Source of the DNA: Arthrobacter sp. SLBN-112
Lineage (GTDB): Bacteria > Actinomycetota > Actinomycetes > Actinomycetales > Micrococcaceae
NCBI RefSeq assembly: GCF_006715225.1
Contig: NZ_VFMU01000001.1
Coordinates: 2,232,001-2,296,000 of the forward strand
Direction of reading: 5' to 3'
Length of the DNA: 64,000 nt
Shown here: piece after piece, positions 43,729 through 55,257 of the stretch
How positions within the stretch are numbered: position 1 is the first letter of the stretch
Layout: each line of letters opens with the position of its first letter
Notes under the pieces: generated by a model
Told to the model about the DNA's origin: nothing
Databases searched by the model: none
Seen by the model: only the letters and a program-made list of their open reading frames with translations
Made by a program: the position numbers and the translations under genes

Positions 43729-44439
43729 ATGACCAGGCCCAGGCTTTCGGCACTCAGCGTTCTCGGGCTCAGCGGACTGCTGGTCCTCACGGCATGCTTC
43801 GGCCCGCCCGCACCGGCCCCTTCCACCAGTTCCGCGGCCCCGAGCCCCACTGTCAACAGCACGTCCCCAAGCGCCAGCCCAAGCACGACGGCGACTCCCA
43901 CCACCTCGGGGAACCCCACCACGACGCCGGGCAGCTCAGTCGCGCCCACCACCTCAGCCGCCCCGCCGCCGTCGTCCACTCCTGCCAGCCCGCCGCCCAC
44001 GCAGGAACCCACGCCCACCGGCCTGCCCGAGCAGGTGGCCCCGCTGACCATCTACTACGTGGCCGTCGGTGACAACGGCGTCTCCGGACCCGCGATCGGC
44101 TGCGGCGACAGCCTGGTGGCCACCACCACAGCCCCCGTCCAGTTCACGGACCAGGTGGGCCCCAGCATCGGGACCCTGCTGGCCAACAAGAGCCGTGATA
44201 TAGGGCAGTCCGGGCTCATCAACGTCCTTTACCAGTCGAGCCTGACGTACCTGGGTGGCGAGCTGAACGGCAGCACCATCACCATCTGGCTCTCCGGGCA
44301 GTTCATGCTCGGCGGGGTCTGCGACGTTCCGCGGGCCAAGGCGCAGCTGGAATACACGGCCATGACGGCGTCCGGCGCCACGAGCGCGCAGGTGTTCGTC
44401 AACGGCCGCCCCATCGACGAGGTGCTGAGCCTTAAGTAG
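43729..44439 (+). CDS. GerMN-domain lipoprotein
   Basis: The 236-residue precursor has a lipobox LVLTAC (Cys at about 23), then a long Ser/Thr/Pro linker (about 25-102) that likely crosses the cell wall, then a GerMN-type domain: LTIYYVAVGDNG, LINVLYQSSLTYLGGELNG and the ending VFVNGRPIDEVLSL. GerMN domains are found in spore-germination and LpqB proteins and are thought to bind ligands or proteins; this genus does not form spores. Function is unknown. A CPBP-protease gene follows 6 bp later. Confidence 0.8.
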   Translation: MTRPRLSALSVLGLSGLLVLTACFGPPAPAPSTSSAAPSPTVNSTSPSASPSTTATPTTSGNPTTTPGSSVAPTTSAAPPPSSTPASPPPTQEPTPTGLPEQVAPLTIYYVAVGDNGVSGPAIGCGDSLVATTTAPVQFTDQVGPSIGTLLANKSRDIGQSGLINVLYQSSLTYLGGELNGSTITIWLSGQFMLGGVCDVPRAKAQLEYTAMTASGATSAQVFVNGRPIDEVLSLK

Positions 44440-44445
44440 ACCCCG

Positions 44446-45159
44446 ATGAACCCACCCAGGATGTGGCGGCGGGCAGCCGCTGCCGTGATGCCCGCGGCGG
44501 TGCCCGCCCTGATGGTCCCCGTCTTCAGGTTCACCGTCCGCCGGTTCGGAAAGCGCCGCGGCTACCAGGCGGGGTTCGCCGCCTACTGGGCACTGTGCTG
44601 GAGCCTGGCACTCGTGCTGGCGGGCCGACGTCGGCTGGTGGACCTGTGGCGTGCACCCGCCACCGAACCCCGAAGCGGGGCGCTGATGTGGAGCGTCCTG
44701 CTCGTCCCGCCGGCCGGCGCCATCGCCACGGAACTGATCCCCAACGCCAGGAAGGCGGGCCCCGCGGCGGCGATCGCCGCCATGGGCATCGGCGCCACCA
44801 ACGCCCTGGCCGAGGAAGCCCTGTGGCGCGGCGTGCCGCTGGCCGTCTTCCCGGACCGTAAGGTCCTGGGCTGGCTCTGGCCCTCCCTCGGTTTCACCGC
44901 GTGGCACCTGGTCCCGCTCGCAGTCCGTCCCCATGCGCGCGGCCGGTGGCCCGTGCTGCTGGGCGCGGGCCTGATCGGGGTTGGGTACGGGTGGGCGGCC
45001 CAGCGCAGCGGCTCACTCCTGGCGGTGTCCATCGCCCATGCCGCCACCGACTCCTGCGGCGTCCGCGCGGCCCGCAACGCCTGGCTGCCGCAACCGCCCG
45101 GGCGGCAAGATGAGGGGACTTTGCCCCTATCCGATTCCGGGCACCATGCCGCACCATAA
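44446..45159 (+). CDS. CPBP-family intramembrane protease-like protein
   Basis: The 237-residue protein has about six hydrophobic segments and three CPBP (Abi) motifs: AEEALWRGVPL (Glu-Glu-x3-Arg), FTAWHLVP and SIAHAATDSCG. The motifs supply the glutamate-histidine site of Rce1-type proteases. Members process peptides or take part in immunity to self-produced bacteriocins. No bacteriocin gene is visible here. The gene seems coupled to the lipoprotein gene before it. Confidence 0.8.
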   Translation: MNPPRMWRRAAAAVMPAAVPALMVPVFRFTVRRFGKRRGYQAGFAAYWALCWSLALVLAGRRRLVDLWRAPATEPRSGALMWSVLLVPPAGAIATELIPNARKAGPAAAIAAMGIGATNALAEEALWRGVPLAVFPDRKVLGWLWPSLGFTAWHLVPLAVRPHARGRWPVLLGAGLIGVGYGWAAQRSGSLLAVSIAHAATDSCGVRAARNAWLPQPPGRQDEGTLPLSDSGHHAAP

Positions 45160-45163
45160 CCTC

Positions 45164-46435
45164 ATGAAGAAAGTCGTCATCGCCGGTCTCACGGCGGCAG
45201 TCCTCTCGTTTGGGTCACTCACCATGGCACCCGCTGCCGGTGCGGCGCCGTCCACGTCGCCCGCCGGAGCGGGACGCATCCTGATCAAAACGTACGACGG
45301 CGGCGCGGCCCCCGGCGTGCTCCACCAGTACGGTCTTCCGGCCGGCTCCGCCGTGGGCGGCACAGGCGCCCGGCTGGTCCCGGTGCCCGCCGGCCAGGAA
45401 GCCCGGCTGATCGACGCGCTCAGCCGGAACCTGTCCGTTGAGTACGCCGAGCCGGACGAACCTGCCACAGTGGCAACCAGCGACACGTACTTCCCCCGCC
45501 AGTACGCGCTGCAGAACACCGGCCAGTCCTTCACCAACACCCGCGGCGACATCACCGTGCCCGCGGGCACGGCGGACGCCGACGTCGACGCCGTCGAAGC
45601 CTGGAACACCACCACCGGCTCCGGCATCAAGGTGGCCGTCCTGGACTCGGGCGTGGCCAGCGACAACCCTGACATCGCCCCCAAAGTGGTGGCACGCGCC
45701 AACTTCAGTGACGCCGCCACCAAGACCGGTGACCCTGTGGCGGAGGACTATTACGGCCACGGCACCCATGTGGCCGGCATCGTCGCCGCCGCCTCCAGCA
45801 ACTCGGCAGGCGTGGCAGGGGTGTGCCCGGGCTGCACCATCCTGGCCGGGAAAGTCCTGAACGACAGCGGGGTGGGGTCCAGCTCCAGCGTTGCCAACGG
45901 CATCAACTGGGCCGTCAGCAATGGCGCCAAGGTGATCAACATGAGCATCGGGGTCCGTGCGTCGCGCACGCTCGAGGCCGCCGTCAACAACGCCTGGACC
46001 AAGGGTGTGGTGCTGGTGGCAGCAGCCGGAAACGGTGGAAACCAGACCAAGATCTACCCCGGTTCCTACCCGAACGTCATCGCGGTCGGGGCTACTGACA
46101 ACAAGGACCTCAAGGCATCCTTCTCCACTTACGGAGCCAGCTGGGTGGACGTGGCGGCGCCCGGCGTCAACGTCTACTCCACTTTCCCGAACCACGCCTT
46201 TGCCCTTGAAGTTCCCAACAACCGCTCCAGAGGCTACGACGTGGGCAACGGCAGTTCCATGTCCTCGGCCATCGTGGCCGCCACCGCCGCGCTCGCCTGG
46301 AGCTCCCACCCCGATGCCACCAATGCCTCGGTACGGGCCAACGTGGAATTTACCGCGGACAGGGTCTCCGGGACCGGCACTTACTGGGCGTACGGCCGGG
46401 TGAACGCCGCCAACGCCGTCAACGCCGTGAAGTAA
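45164..46435 (+). CDS. Secreted S8 serine protease, paralog of 31295-32587
   Basis: The 423-residue precursor has a signal peptide (MKKVVIAGLTAAVLSFG to about 28), a propeptide, and the triad Asp161 (VLDSGVA), His199 (YGHGTHVAG) and Ser365. The Ser box reads GSSMSSA where GTSMASP is usual, so the Ala and Pro positions differ; Ser itself is kept. Cys221/Cys224 match the pair in the paralog. The two proteins align along nearly their entire length with high similarity. It starts 4 bp after the CPBP gene. Confidence 0.92.
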   Translation: MKKVVIAGLTAAVLSFGSLTMAPAAGAAPSTSPAGAGRILIKTYDGGAAPGVLHQYGLPAGSAVGGTGARLVPVPAGQEARLIDALSRNLSVEYAEPDEPATVATSDTYFPRQYALQNTGQSFTNTRGDITVPAGTADADVDAVEAWNTTTGSGIKVAVLDSGVASDNPDIAPKVVARANFSDAATKTGDPVAEDYYGHGTHVAGIVAAASSNSAGVAGVCPGCTILAGKVLNDSGVGSSSSVANGINWAVSNGAKVINMSIGVRASRTLEAAVNNAWTKGVVLVAAAGNGGNQTKIYPGSYPNVIAVGATDNKDLKASFSTYGASWVDVAAPGVNVYSTFPNHAFALEVPNNRSRGYDVGNGSSMSSAIVAATAALAWSSHPDATNASVRANVEFTADRVSGTGTYWAYGRVNAANAVNAVK

Positions 46436-46458
46436 ACCGGCCTCAGATAAGGCCGGTT
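46435..46458 (+). terminator. Hairpin after the second S8 protease
   Basis: AACCGGCCT (46435-46443) pairs perfectly with 46450-46458 around a CAGATA loop. The stem begins at the stop codon and ends the protease transcript. Confidence 0.75.
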
Positions 46459-46793
46459 AGGGAGGTGGAGCCAGGTCGGGGCGCTGTGCACATCTGTGCA
46501 GCGCGCCCTGCACTCCCCGCACGCTGCCGGTTCCGGCAGCCGCAGCACTGCGCCGGTTCGAACTGGCTACTCACCAGTAACAATAATCTGGGCGGCGTCC
46601 CGTGCCGGGTCGGTAGGCGCGGGCCGGAGCGGATTTCGTTCCACGCACGTTCGTGCAGGCGGGCTTACCTGATGCTCCTTGCTGCCTAGCATTTTAGGAC
46701 CGCAGCACGGCACCTGCCTGGTACAAACCGCGACACCGCCACCAGCAGACCCGGCCGCGACACCATTGCTGACACGCGAACAAAGAGGTTTAT
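46459..46793. other. Gene-free stretch before the lipase
   Basis: This 335-bp stretch has no supported gene. A bulged inverted repeat at about 46481-46504 (GCGCTGTGCACA then TGTGCAGCGC) is visible. The lipase ribosome site (AAAGAGG) is at the end. No clear promoter is identified. Confidence 0.5.
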
Positions 46794-47642
46794 ATGTCAC
46801 TGCTTAAACGCGCCCTGTCCGTCGCCGCAGCCGCCGTCCTGGCCGGCTCCCTCTCCACGGTTCCCGCCCAGGCCGACACCCTGGACATCGCCCCGCCGGG
46901 CGCCAACGACTGGTCCTGCAAGCCTTCCGCCGAGCACCCGTACCCGGTGGTCCTGGTACCCGGAACCTTCGAAAGCATGGCGAAGAACTGGTCCACCCTG
47001 TCGCCCTACCTCAAGAGCGCCGGGTACTGCGTCTTTGCCCTCAACTACGGCGAGACCAACGGCGTCTACGCAACCGCCCCGGTGGCAGACTCCGCAAAGG
47101 AACTGGCCCCGTTCGTTGACGCCGTCCGCGCCGCCACCGGTGCCGCCAAAGTGGACCTGGTGGGCCACAGCCAGGGCGGCATGATGCCCCGCTACTACAT
47201 GCACCTGCTGGGCGGCGCCAAGTACGTCCACCACCTGGTGGGCATTGCGCCTTCCAACCACGGCACCCAGGGCCTGATCGTGCCGCCGCCGGACGCCGTC
47301 CCCGATCCCGCCTACACCACCCTGGGCTGCGCCGCATGCGCTGACCAGCAGGCCGGGTCCGCCTTCATGCAGGAAGTCAACGCCAAGGGCGACACCGTGG
47401 CCGGACCGTCCTACACCGTGATCTCCACCGTCTACGACGAAGTGGTGATCCCCTACAACAGCCAGTTCCTGGTGGGACCATCCAGGCAGGTCACCAACAT
47501 CACCATCCAGGACAAGTGCCCGGCCGATGTCTTCGAACATGACCAGACCCCCAACGATCCCGTGGTGCACCAGTTCGTGGCGAACGCACTAAGCCAGCCC
47601 TCCGGCCCCGCAGACCCCGCGTACCAGCCGAGCTGCCTGTAG
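46794..47642 (+). CDS. Secreted triacylglycerol lipase/esterase
   Basis: The 282-residue precursor has a signal peptide ending near AQA (about 27). The alpha/beta-hydrolase core shows the oxyanion-hole stretch YPVVLVPGTFESMAKNW, the nucleophile in DLVGHSQGGMMPRYYM (Ser about 125), an acidic residue in STVYDEVVIPY, and a late His in VFEHDQTPND. Cys residues in the lid region (GCAACADQQ) and at the C-terminus may form disulfides, typical of secreted actinobacterial lipases. It hydrolyses ester lipids outside the cell. Confidence 0.9.
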   Translation: MSLLKRALSVAAAAVLAGSLSTVPAQADTLDIAPPGANDWSCKPSAEHPYPVVLVPGTFESMAKNWSTLSPYLKSAGYCVFALNYGETNGVYATAPVADSAKELAPFVDAVRAATGAAKVDLVGHSQGGMMPRYYMHLLGGAKYVHHLVGIAPSNHGTQGLIVPPPDAVPDPAYTTLGCAACADQQAGSAFMQEVNAKGDTVAGPSYTVISTVYDEVVIPYNSQFLVGPSRQVTNITIQDKCPADVFEHDQTPNDPVVHQFVANALSQPSGPADPAYQPSCL

Positions 47643-47704
47643 CGCCCACGCCCCCGCACTCCGTGCCATGATGAGAGCCAGACCAGTCCCAAGGAGGTAT
47701 CCGG

Positions 47705-48385
47705 ATGGACAGCACACCTGGCGGCACGGAGGGCGGGGCGGGCCCGGGTCCGCTGCAGCACCCGTTTTTCGCCCGGGCGTTTGCCCGGGCCGTGGGCGGA
47801 ATGGACCGCCGCGGGGCCGCCGACCACCGGCGCCGTATCCTGGCCGGACTGCACGGCTCCGTCATCGAAATCGGGGCCGGCGCCGGCTCCTCCTTCCCGC
47901 TGTACCCTCCCGCCGTGACCCAGGTCCTGGCACTGGAGCCTGATGACTACCTCCGGGGCGTGGCAGAAAAACAGGTGGCCGCCGCCAGCGTTCCGGTCAC
48001 CGTGGCGGCCGCTGCCGCAGAGAACTTACCGGCGGAATCTGGCAGCGCCGATGCCGTAGTGGCCAGCCTTGTCCTCTGCAGCGTGAAGGACCAGTCCGCC
48101 GTGCTCGCGGAGATCCGCCGCGTCCTGCGCCCCGGCGGCACCCTTGCCTATTACGAGCACGTCCGGTCCCGGCACCCGGTGCTGGCCCGGGCGGAAGATG
48201 TACTGACCCCCGTGTGGGGGCGGTTCATGGGCGGATGCCACCTCAACCGGGACACACTCGCCACCATCACGGCAGCAGGATTCACGGTCCAGGACAACCA
48301 GCGCTTCGGTTTCGCCGTGCAGCGGTTGAATCCTCCGCTCGCGCACATCCTGGGCACGGCCACCAGCCCCGGTCCGCCCGGCTGA
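47705..48385 (+). CDS. Class I SAM-dependent methyltransferase
   Basis: The 226-residue enzyme has motif I VIEIGAGAGSSFPLYP (about 57-72), motif II region LALEPDDYLRGVA, and the UbiE-like VVASLVLCSVKDQSAVLAEIRRVLRPGG. The C-terminal part resembles small-molecule or thiol methyltransferases (METTL7-like). The start is ATG 47705 with AAGGAGG upstream. The substrate is unknown. Confidence 0.88.
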   Translation: MDSTPGGTEGGAGPGPLQHPFFARAFARAVGGMDRRGAADHRRRILAGLHGSVIEIGAGAGSSFPLYPPAVTQVLALEPDDYLRGVAEKQVAAASVPVTVAAAAAENLPAESGSADAVVASLVLCSVKDQSAVLAEIRRVLRPGGTLAYYEHVRSRHPVLARAEDVLTPVWGRFMGGCHLNRDTLATITAAGFTVQDNQRFGFAVQRLNPPLAHILGTATSPGPPG

Positions 48386-48511
48386 CGAGGACTCCCCGCC
48401 ATGAAGTGAGGGCGGGACCCTGCAAGCGGCGTAGACACACACCTGACGCCTCGGCGTCGTACCCTTGCCCTAAGGTAGCGCCACAAATCAACGTGTCCGA
48501 TCGGATCCGGC

Positions 48512-51226
48512 ATGACAGACCCGAACGTCCGGGAGCACAGCTCACTCCAGCTGCCCATCACTGATGCCGCGGCCCTGACGGCGGAGCAGACGCTGGAGCG
48601 GCTGGGATCGGCCCCGGACGGACTGAGCGCGGAAGAAGCGGCAGCGCGGCTTGAAAGCCTGGGCCCCAACGCCGTCCGCACGCACCGCGCCAACGCCTGG
48701 GCAGTGCTGGGCCGGCAGTTGGGCAGCCCCATCCTCATCCTGCTGCTGGTCACCGCCGCGCTGTCCCTGTTCCTGGGCGACGCCACCAACTCCATCGTCA
48801 TTGGCGTGATCCTGCTGGTCAGCGTGGGCCTCGGCTTCACCAACGAGTACCGCGCGGAGCGGGCGTCCGAGGCGCTGCATGACCGTGTCACCCACCGGGC
48901 CGTGGTGCTTCGCGGTGGAACCACCAAAGAAGTGGACGTCACCGCCCTGGTGCCGGGCGACGTCGTCCATCTCTCCCTGGGTGCCATCATCCCCGCCGAC
49001 ATCCGGCTCCTCACCACCAGCAACCTCCTCTGCGATGAAAGCATCCTCACGGGCGAGTCCCAGCCGGCTGCCAAGGACACCGCGCCGGTGCCGGGGGGCG
49101 CAGCATTGGGCGACCTCGCCTCCTGCGGGTTCATGGGCACAGTGATCCAGTCCGGCAGCTGCATCGGGGTGGTGGTGGCCACCGGCGGCCGGGCCGAATT
49201 CGGACGCATCGCGCTGGGCCTGGGGGAGAGGCAGCCGCAGACGGAGTTCCAGCTGGGACTCAAACGTTTCTCGTTCCTGCTGCTTCAGGTGGCCATGGTC
49301 CTCACCACACTGATCTTCGTGGCCAACCTGTTGCTGCAACGCCCGCTTATTGAATCACTGCTTTTCTCGCTGGCCATCGCCGTCGGCATCACCCCGCAGT
49401 TGCTGCCCGCCGTCGTCAGCACCAGCCTGGCCACCGGAACCCGGCAGTTGGCCAAGAGGAAGGTGCTGGTCAAGCGCCTGGTGTGCATCGAGGACCTGGG
49501 GGACATGGACATCCTGGTCACGGACAAGACCGGCACCCTCACCGAAGGGAAAATCAGTTTCACCGCTGCCCTCCCGGCAACAACGGATGTGTCCGACGGC
49601 GGCTTGCTCACCCTGGGTTTGCTGGCCACCGAGGCGGACTATGCGGGAGCGAAGGGTTCCTTCGCGGGCCAGAACCCGCTGGATGCGGCCCTATGGGAGA
49701 GCGCCGGCGCAGCGGCTTTCGAACCGGGGCGCTTTGACCGGCTGGACCTGATCCGCTTTGACCACCAGCGCCGCCGCACCACGGCGCTGGTCCGTGACCG
49801 GGGAGGTCCGGCACAGCTTGTGACCAAGGGTGCGCCGGAGGACGTCCTGGCCCTGTGCGGTCCCGTCCCGCCCGCCGTGCGGGCCATGCTGGAGGAACAG
49901 TTCGGCGCCGGCGCCCGGGTGGTAGCCGTGGCCACCCGCCCGGCTGTGGGGCTGGCCAGGCTGACGCCGGCCGAGGAGCGCGGCCTCACCCTGGCCGGTT
50001 TCCTCGTCTTCCTGGACCGGCCCAAGGCCAACGCCCGCCAGTCCCTGGACCGGCTGGAGGCGCTGGGGATCTCGGTGAAGATCGCCACCGGGGACAACGC
50101 CAAGGTGGCCGAAAAAGTCTGCGCCGACCTTGATGTGCTCTCCGGCGGCACCTTGACCGGCACGCAGGTTGAGCAGATGTCCGACGCCGACCTTGCCGCC
50201 GCCGCGCGGACGGCCACCATCTTCGCCCGCGTCTCGCCGGAACAAAAGGCGCGGATCATCCGCCTCCTGCGCCAGAGCGGTGGCGCGGTGGGCTTCATGG
50301 GCGACGGCGTCAACGACGCCCTGGCACTGCACAAGGCGGACATCGGCATCTCCGTCGATACGGCGACGGACGTGGCCAAGGACGCGGCCGACGTCGTCCT
50401 CCTGGACAAGGACCTGGGCGTGCTGGCCGACGGCGTGATGGAGGGGCGGCGGATCTTCGCCAACACCATCAAGTACGTGCTGATGGGAACGTCCAGCAAC
50501 TTCGGCAACATGTTCAGCGCGGCGGCAGCCTCCGTAGTACTGAGTTTCCTGCCCATGCTGCCGGGCCAGATCCTGCTGAACAACCTCCTTTATGACTCCG
50601 GGCAGCTGGCCATCCCGGGGGACCGGGTGGACAAGGAGCAGCTGCGCGCGCCGTCGCACTGGAACATCGCCTTCATTCGGCGGTTCATGCTGCTCTTCGG
50701 CCCCATCAGCTCATTGTTCGACTTCGCCACGTTCGCCCTGATGCTGTTCGTGTTCAACGCCGTTCCGGGGGAGTTCCGCGCCGGCTGGTTCATCGAATCC
50801 ATCGCCACCCAAACGCTGATCATCTTCGCCATCCGCACCCGGCGCGTGCCGTTCCTCCGCAGCCGGCCCTCAGCAGGGCTGATTGCCGCATCCCTTGGCG
50901 TGGTGGCCGTGGGGATCTTCCTGCCGCTCTCGCCCCTTGCCGGGGTGCTGGGCTTCGACCCGCTGCCGGTCCCGTTCTTCCTCGCCCTGCTGGGCATGGT
51001 GGTGGTGTACCTGGTGCTGGTGGAGCTGGCCAAGCAGTGGTTCTTCGCCCGCGATGCCCAGCAGCTGCCGGCCCCGCCACCGCCCGTCCGGCCCCGGCAC
51101 GCCACGCACCACATCGCCCGAAGGGCCTTCAGGTTCAGCGCCCCGGTCAAGGTGCCCCGGCCTCCGATGCAGCCGCGGAGCCGGCGCCGCGCACGGCTGC
51201 GGGGACGGAAGGCAGCCCGGACGTAA
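48512..51226 (+). CDS. mgtA: Magnesium-importing P-type ATPase
   Basis: The 904-residue pump has the cation-ATPase N-terminal domain (LSAEEAAARLESLGPN), the actuator TGES loop (LTGESQPA), the phosphorylation site DKTGTLTEG (Asp338), the MGDGVNDALALHKADIGI hinge, and about ten membrane helices. The text between helices 4 and 6 is of the MgtA/MgtB type, which imports magnesium driven by ATP. The extended basic tail (about 860-904) is Arg/Pro-rich. No magnesium-sensing leader was recognised in the 126 bp upstream. Confidence 0.92.
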   Translation: MTDPNVREHSSLQLPITDAAALTAEQTLERLGSAPDGLSAEEAAARLESLGPNAVRTHRANAWAVLGRQLGSPILILLLVTAALSLFLGDATNSIVIGVILLVSVGLGFTNEYRAERASEALHDRVTHRAVVLRGGTTKEVDVTALVPGDVVHLSLGAIIPADIRLLTTSNLLCDESILTGESQPAAKDTAPVPGGAALGDLASCGFMGTVIQSGSCIGVVVATGGRAEFGRIALGLGERQPQTEFQLGLKRFSFLLLQVAMVLTTLIFVANLLLQRPLIESLLFSLAIAVGITPQLLPAVVSTSLATGTRQLAKRKVLVKRLVCIEDLGDMDILVTDKTGTLTEGKISFTAALPATTDVSDGGLLTLGLLATEADYAGAKGSFAGQNPLDAALWESAGAAAFEPGRFDRLDLIRFDHQRRRTTALVRDRGGPAQLVTKGAPEDVLALCGPVPPAVRAMLEEQFGAGARVVAVATRPAVGLARLTPAEERGLTLAGFLVFLDRPKANARQSLDRLEALGISVKIATGDNAKVAEKVCADLDVLSGGTLTGTQVEQMSDADLAAAARTATIFARVSPEQKARIIRLLRQSGGAVGFMGDGVNDALALHKADIGISVDTATDVAKDAADVVLLDKDLGVLADGVMEGRRIFANTIKYVLMGTSSNFGNMFSAAAASVVLSFLPMLPGQILLNNLLYDSGQLAIPGDRVDKEQLRAPSHWNIAFIRRFMLLFGPISSLFDFATFALMLFVFNAVPGEFRAGWFIESIATQTLIIFAIRTRRVPFLRSRPSAGLIAASLGVVAVGIFLPLSPLAGVLGFDPLPVPFFLALLGMVVVYLVLVELAKQWFFARDAQQLPAPPPPVRPRHATHHIARRAFRFSAPVKVPRPPMQPRSRRRARLRGRKAART

Positions 51227-51340
51227 CTTATAAGCCGCTGGGCCGCCGGGGTTGTTAGCATGGTGGTGAGAGACACTGGGGGCTGTCACAAATCGGATCC
51301 AGGGCGATGCAGCCCGCCGTGGGTGATGCTCTACGACTGA

Positions 51341-53032
<1,692 letters not shown>

Positions 53033-53058
53033 GGGTGAGGGCTCCGTCCCGTGGTGTA

Positions 53059-53745
53059 TCAGTGCAGCAGTTCCCACGCGGGCGGGATTGGCACCGGGAT
53101 CAGCTGGCTGCGGCGCCGGAAGCCCAGCTTCTGCAGCACTGAGGATACGCAGGCACTCACCTGCTCGTCGGGCAGCATCAGTTCCTGCCCGATCTGCCGG
53201 TTGGTCAGGCCGCGGGCCATGAAAGCAAGGACGTTCCGCTCCTTCTCCGTCAGGCTGTCCAGCCAGGAGGCGGAGGAAGCTGCGTAAAGGCTTTCCGCGA
53301 TCCTTTCCCTGACCCCCGGCCGTAACAGTGAACTGCCAGCGGCAGCGCTGCGGATGGCGTTCACCAGTTGGGTGTTGTCCCCCACCTGCTTCAGCACGTA
53401 TCCGGACGCGCCTGCCAGAACCGCTGCCCGCACGGCATGCGGTTCATCCCAGCTTGTCAGGATCAGGCACCGGACCCCGGGGGCGGTGGCGCGGAGGTCG
53501 CGGCAGACCTCGATCCCGGTCCCGTCCGGGAGCCTGTCGTCCAACACGGCGAGGTCCGGTTCCAGGAGGGGGATAAGGTGCCTGGCTTCGGCGGCCGATC
53601 CGCTTTCACCGGCTATCGCGAACCCGTCATTTTCAAGCAGATCGCTCAGTCCCCGCCGCACCGGCTCATGGTCGTTGAGGATGAAGATCCGGGGAGTCCA
53701 GGCCGGAGACCGAAGTGAATCGCGGGGTGCTGCAGGTGTATCCAT
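53059..53745 (-). CDS. NarL/DosR-type response regulator
   Basis: The 228-residue protein has a receiver domain (about 18-130) with the phosphoacceptor Asp69 in LAVLDDRLPDG and Lys in GYVLKQV, followed by a LuxR helix-turn-helix (LTEKERNVLAFMARGLTNRQIGQEL). The acidic pair at the phosphorylation pocket reads Asn24-Asp25 where Asp-Asp is usual. The arrangement is DosR-like, and the convergent kinase upstream is its likely partner. Target genes may include the neighbouring metal and transport genes, which is an inference. Confidence 0.88.
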   Translation of the reverse strand: MDTPAAPRDSLRSPAWTPRIFILNDHEPVRRGLSDLLENDGFAIAGESGSAAEARHLIPLLEPDLAVLDDRLPDGTGIEVCRDLRATAPGVRCLILTSWDEPHAVRAAVLAGASGYVLKQVGDNTQLVNAIRSAAAGSSLLRPGVRERIAESLYAASSASWLDSLTEKERNVLAFMARGLTNRQIGQELMLPDEQVSACVSSVLQKLGFRRRSQLIPVPIPPAWELLH

Positions 53746-53878
53746 GAAGACGCTCTCATCGGGTCGATGGCCTCCCCGGCCGCCTTGTCAGCGCGCCCGC
53801 CCCGTTCGGAAGGATCCTCAGTCAATCATTTCGTGTCCGGCTACTTTAGCAGCAGGGCCAAAGGTCCGGTCCTGCAGT

Positions 53879-54331
53879 TTACCGGCGGAGGAAAACCTCC
53901 ACTGAATGAAGGATGACGGCTGCGTCCTTGAAGGCCGGGCTGCCATGCGGGTGCAGCCGGTCCAGCAGACCGCCGTTGTGCTGGAGGCGGCGGAGGGCCG
54001 TGGACACCGCACGGCTGGCATAGGCCAGGTCTCCCTGGTGGCGGAGCAGTGCCAGGGGCGTGCCCTGGAGCGAGGTCAGCGCGACAGCAAGGACGTTTGC
54101 GTCCATCTGCCGGCCCGCGGCCCGGTGCCTGCGCAGCTGTAGTGCAAACCCGTCCCACACCTCCCGCGCCGCAATGCGTGCCACTTCCGTGCGGGCTTCA
54201 TTGTCCGGGAAACCGCGGCATACCAGGTCCTCGTGAAGGCATTCGAACCTGCTGCTGAGTTCCTCCGCCATGCCATCGGCGTCCGTGCCGGGGGATGTCG
54301 AAGGCTTGAAGTTGGAAGGATGGAGGAGCAT
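53879..54331 (-). CDS. Hypothetical helical protein
   Basis: The 150-residue frame is not recognised. From about residue 21 (MAEELSSRFECLHEDLVCRG) it is predicted to be mainly helical and soluble, with two Cys in that first helix. An internal ATG at 54271 is an equally possible start, since neither has a good ribosome site. Codon use fits a real gene in this GC-rich genome. Confidence 0.55.
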   Translation of the reverse strand: MLLHPSNFKPSTSPGTDADGMAEELSSRFECLHEDLVCRGFPDNEARTEVARIAAREVWDGFALQLRRHRAAGRQMDANVLAVALTSLQGTPLALLRHQGDLAYASRAVSTALRRLQHNGGLLDRLHPHGSPAFKDAAVILHSVEVFLRR

Positions 54332-54540
54332 CGCGCGTCGGCGCGCGGCTTCCTACAAGGATGCCAAGCGTCCCGGCCCGGTTATAGGGCTGAAAGTCCC
54401 AACCTCGGAGCGGGCAGGGGGAGGGACAGCGGTTCAGGCTGAAGCCGGGGGGCTTTGGGCCCTGTTTCCCCTTTGTTCCCGCCCGTAGCGTGGGGTTAAG
54501 CAGCCCGCGCACGTTGGCTGCCGGAACCGGGAGGCCCACG

Positions 54541-55248
54541 GTGAAATCAGCGAACGCAAGCATCATTGCAGGCATTGTCCTCATTGGGCTGGGTGGGCTT
54601 TTGCTGCTGGACCGGTTCGGTGTCATGGACAGTGCGGCCATTGTGGCCCCGCTGATCTTCGCGGCCGTGGGGGTTCTGTTCCTTTCCCTGTTCGTCCGGC
54701 GGCGGGAAAACTGGTGGGCGGCCATCCCGGGATCTGTGTTCCTGGGCCTGGCAGCCGTCATCACCGCAACCGAGCTCACGGGCGGAGCCTGGGGCGCGGC
54801 CTTCCTGTTCCTCTTCATGGGGGCCGGCTTCGCCGCGGTGTTCGTGCGGGAACGCACCAACTGGTGGGCCCTGATCCCGTCAGGTGTCATGCTCACGCTG
54901 GCGGTCATTGTGGCCCTTCCGCAGGAGTTGCAGGGTATGCCCACCGCCGCGGTCCTCTTCCTGGGCCTGGCGGCCACCTTTGGTGTGCTTTCCCTGGTCC
55001 CGATCAACAGCACCGGGCACGCCGGCGATCACCCCGCGGAAAGGATGAAGTGGCCGCTGATCCCGGCCGCGGTCCTCACGGTCATGGGGTTGATTTTTGC
55101 CCTTCAGGCAACGGTGGTGTTCATTTCCCTGGACTTCGCTTTCCCGGCCATCATGATCCTGGCCGGCATCACCCTGATGGTCTACGCCTACATCGCCCAC
55201 CGGGACGGACGGCAGAAGTCACACCGCCCCGGCCCACGGGCCGGCTGA
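54541..55248 (+). CDS. Polytopic membrane protein of unknown function
   Basis: GTG 54541 has GGGAGG six bases upstream and gives 235 residues with about eight hydrophobic segments, including SIIAGIVLIGLGGLLLLDRFG at the start. Internal repetition is visible: the RRENWW and RERTNWW segments precede similar pairs of helices, suggesting a duplicated unit. No catalytic motif or known family was recognised. The protein ends in a short hydrophilic tail. Confidence 0.78.
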   Translation: MKSANASIIAGIVLIGLGGLLLLDRFGVMDSAAIVAPLIFAAVGVLFLSLFVRRRENWWAAIPGSVFLGLAAVITATELTGGAWGAAFLFLFMGAGFAAVFVRERTNWWALIPSGVMLTLAVIVALPQELQGMPTAAVLFLGLAATFGVLSLVPINSTGHAGDHPAERMKWPLIPAAVLTVMGLIFALQATVVFISLDFAFPAIMILAGITLMVYAYIAHRDGRQKSHRPGPRAG

Positions 55249-55257
55249 GCCTCCGGG

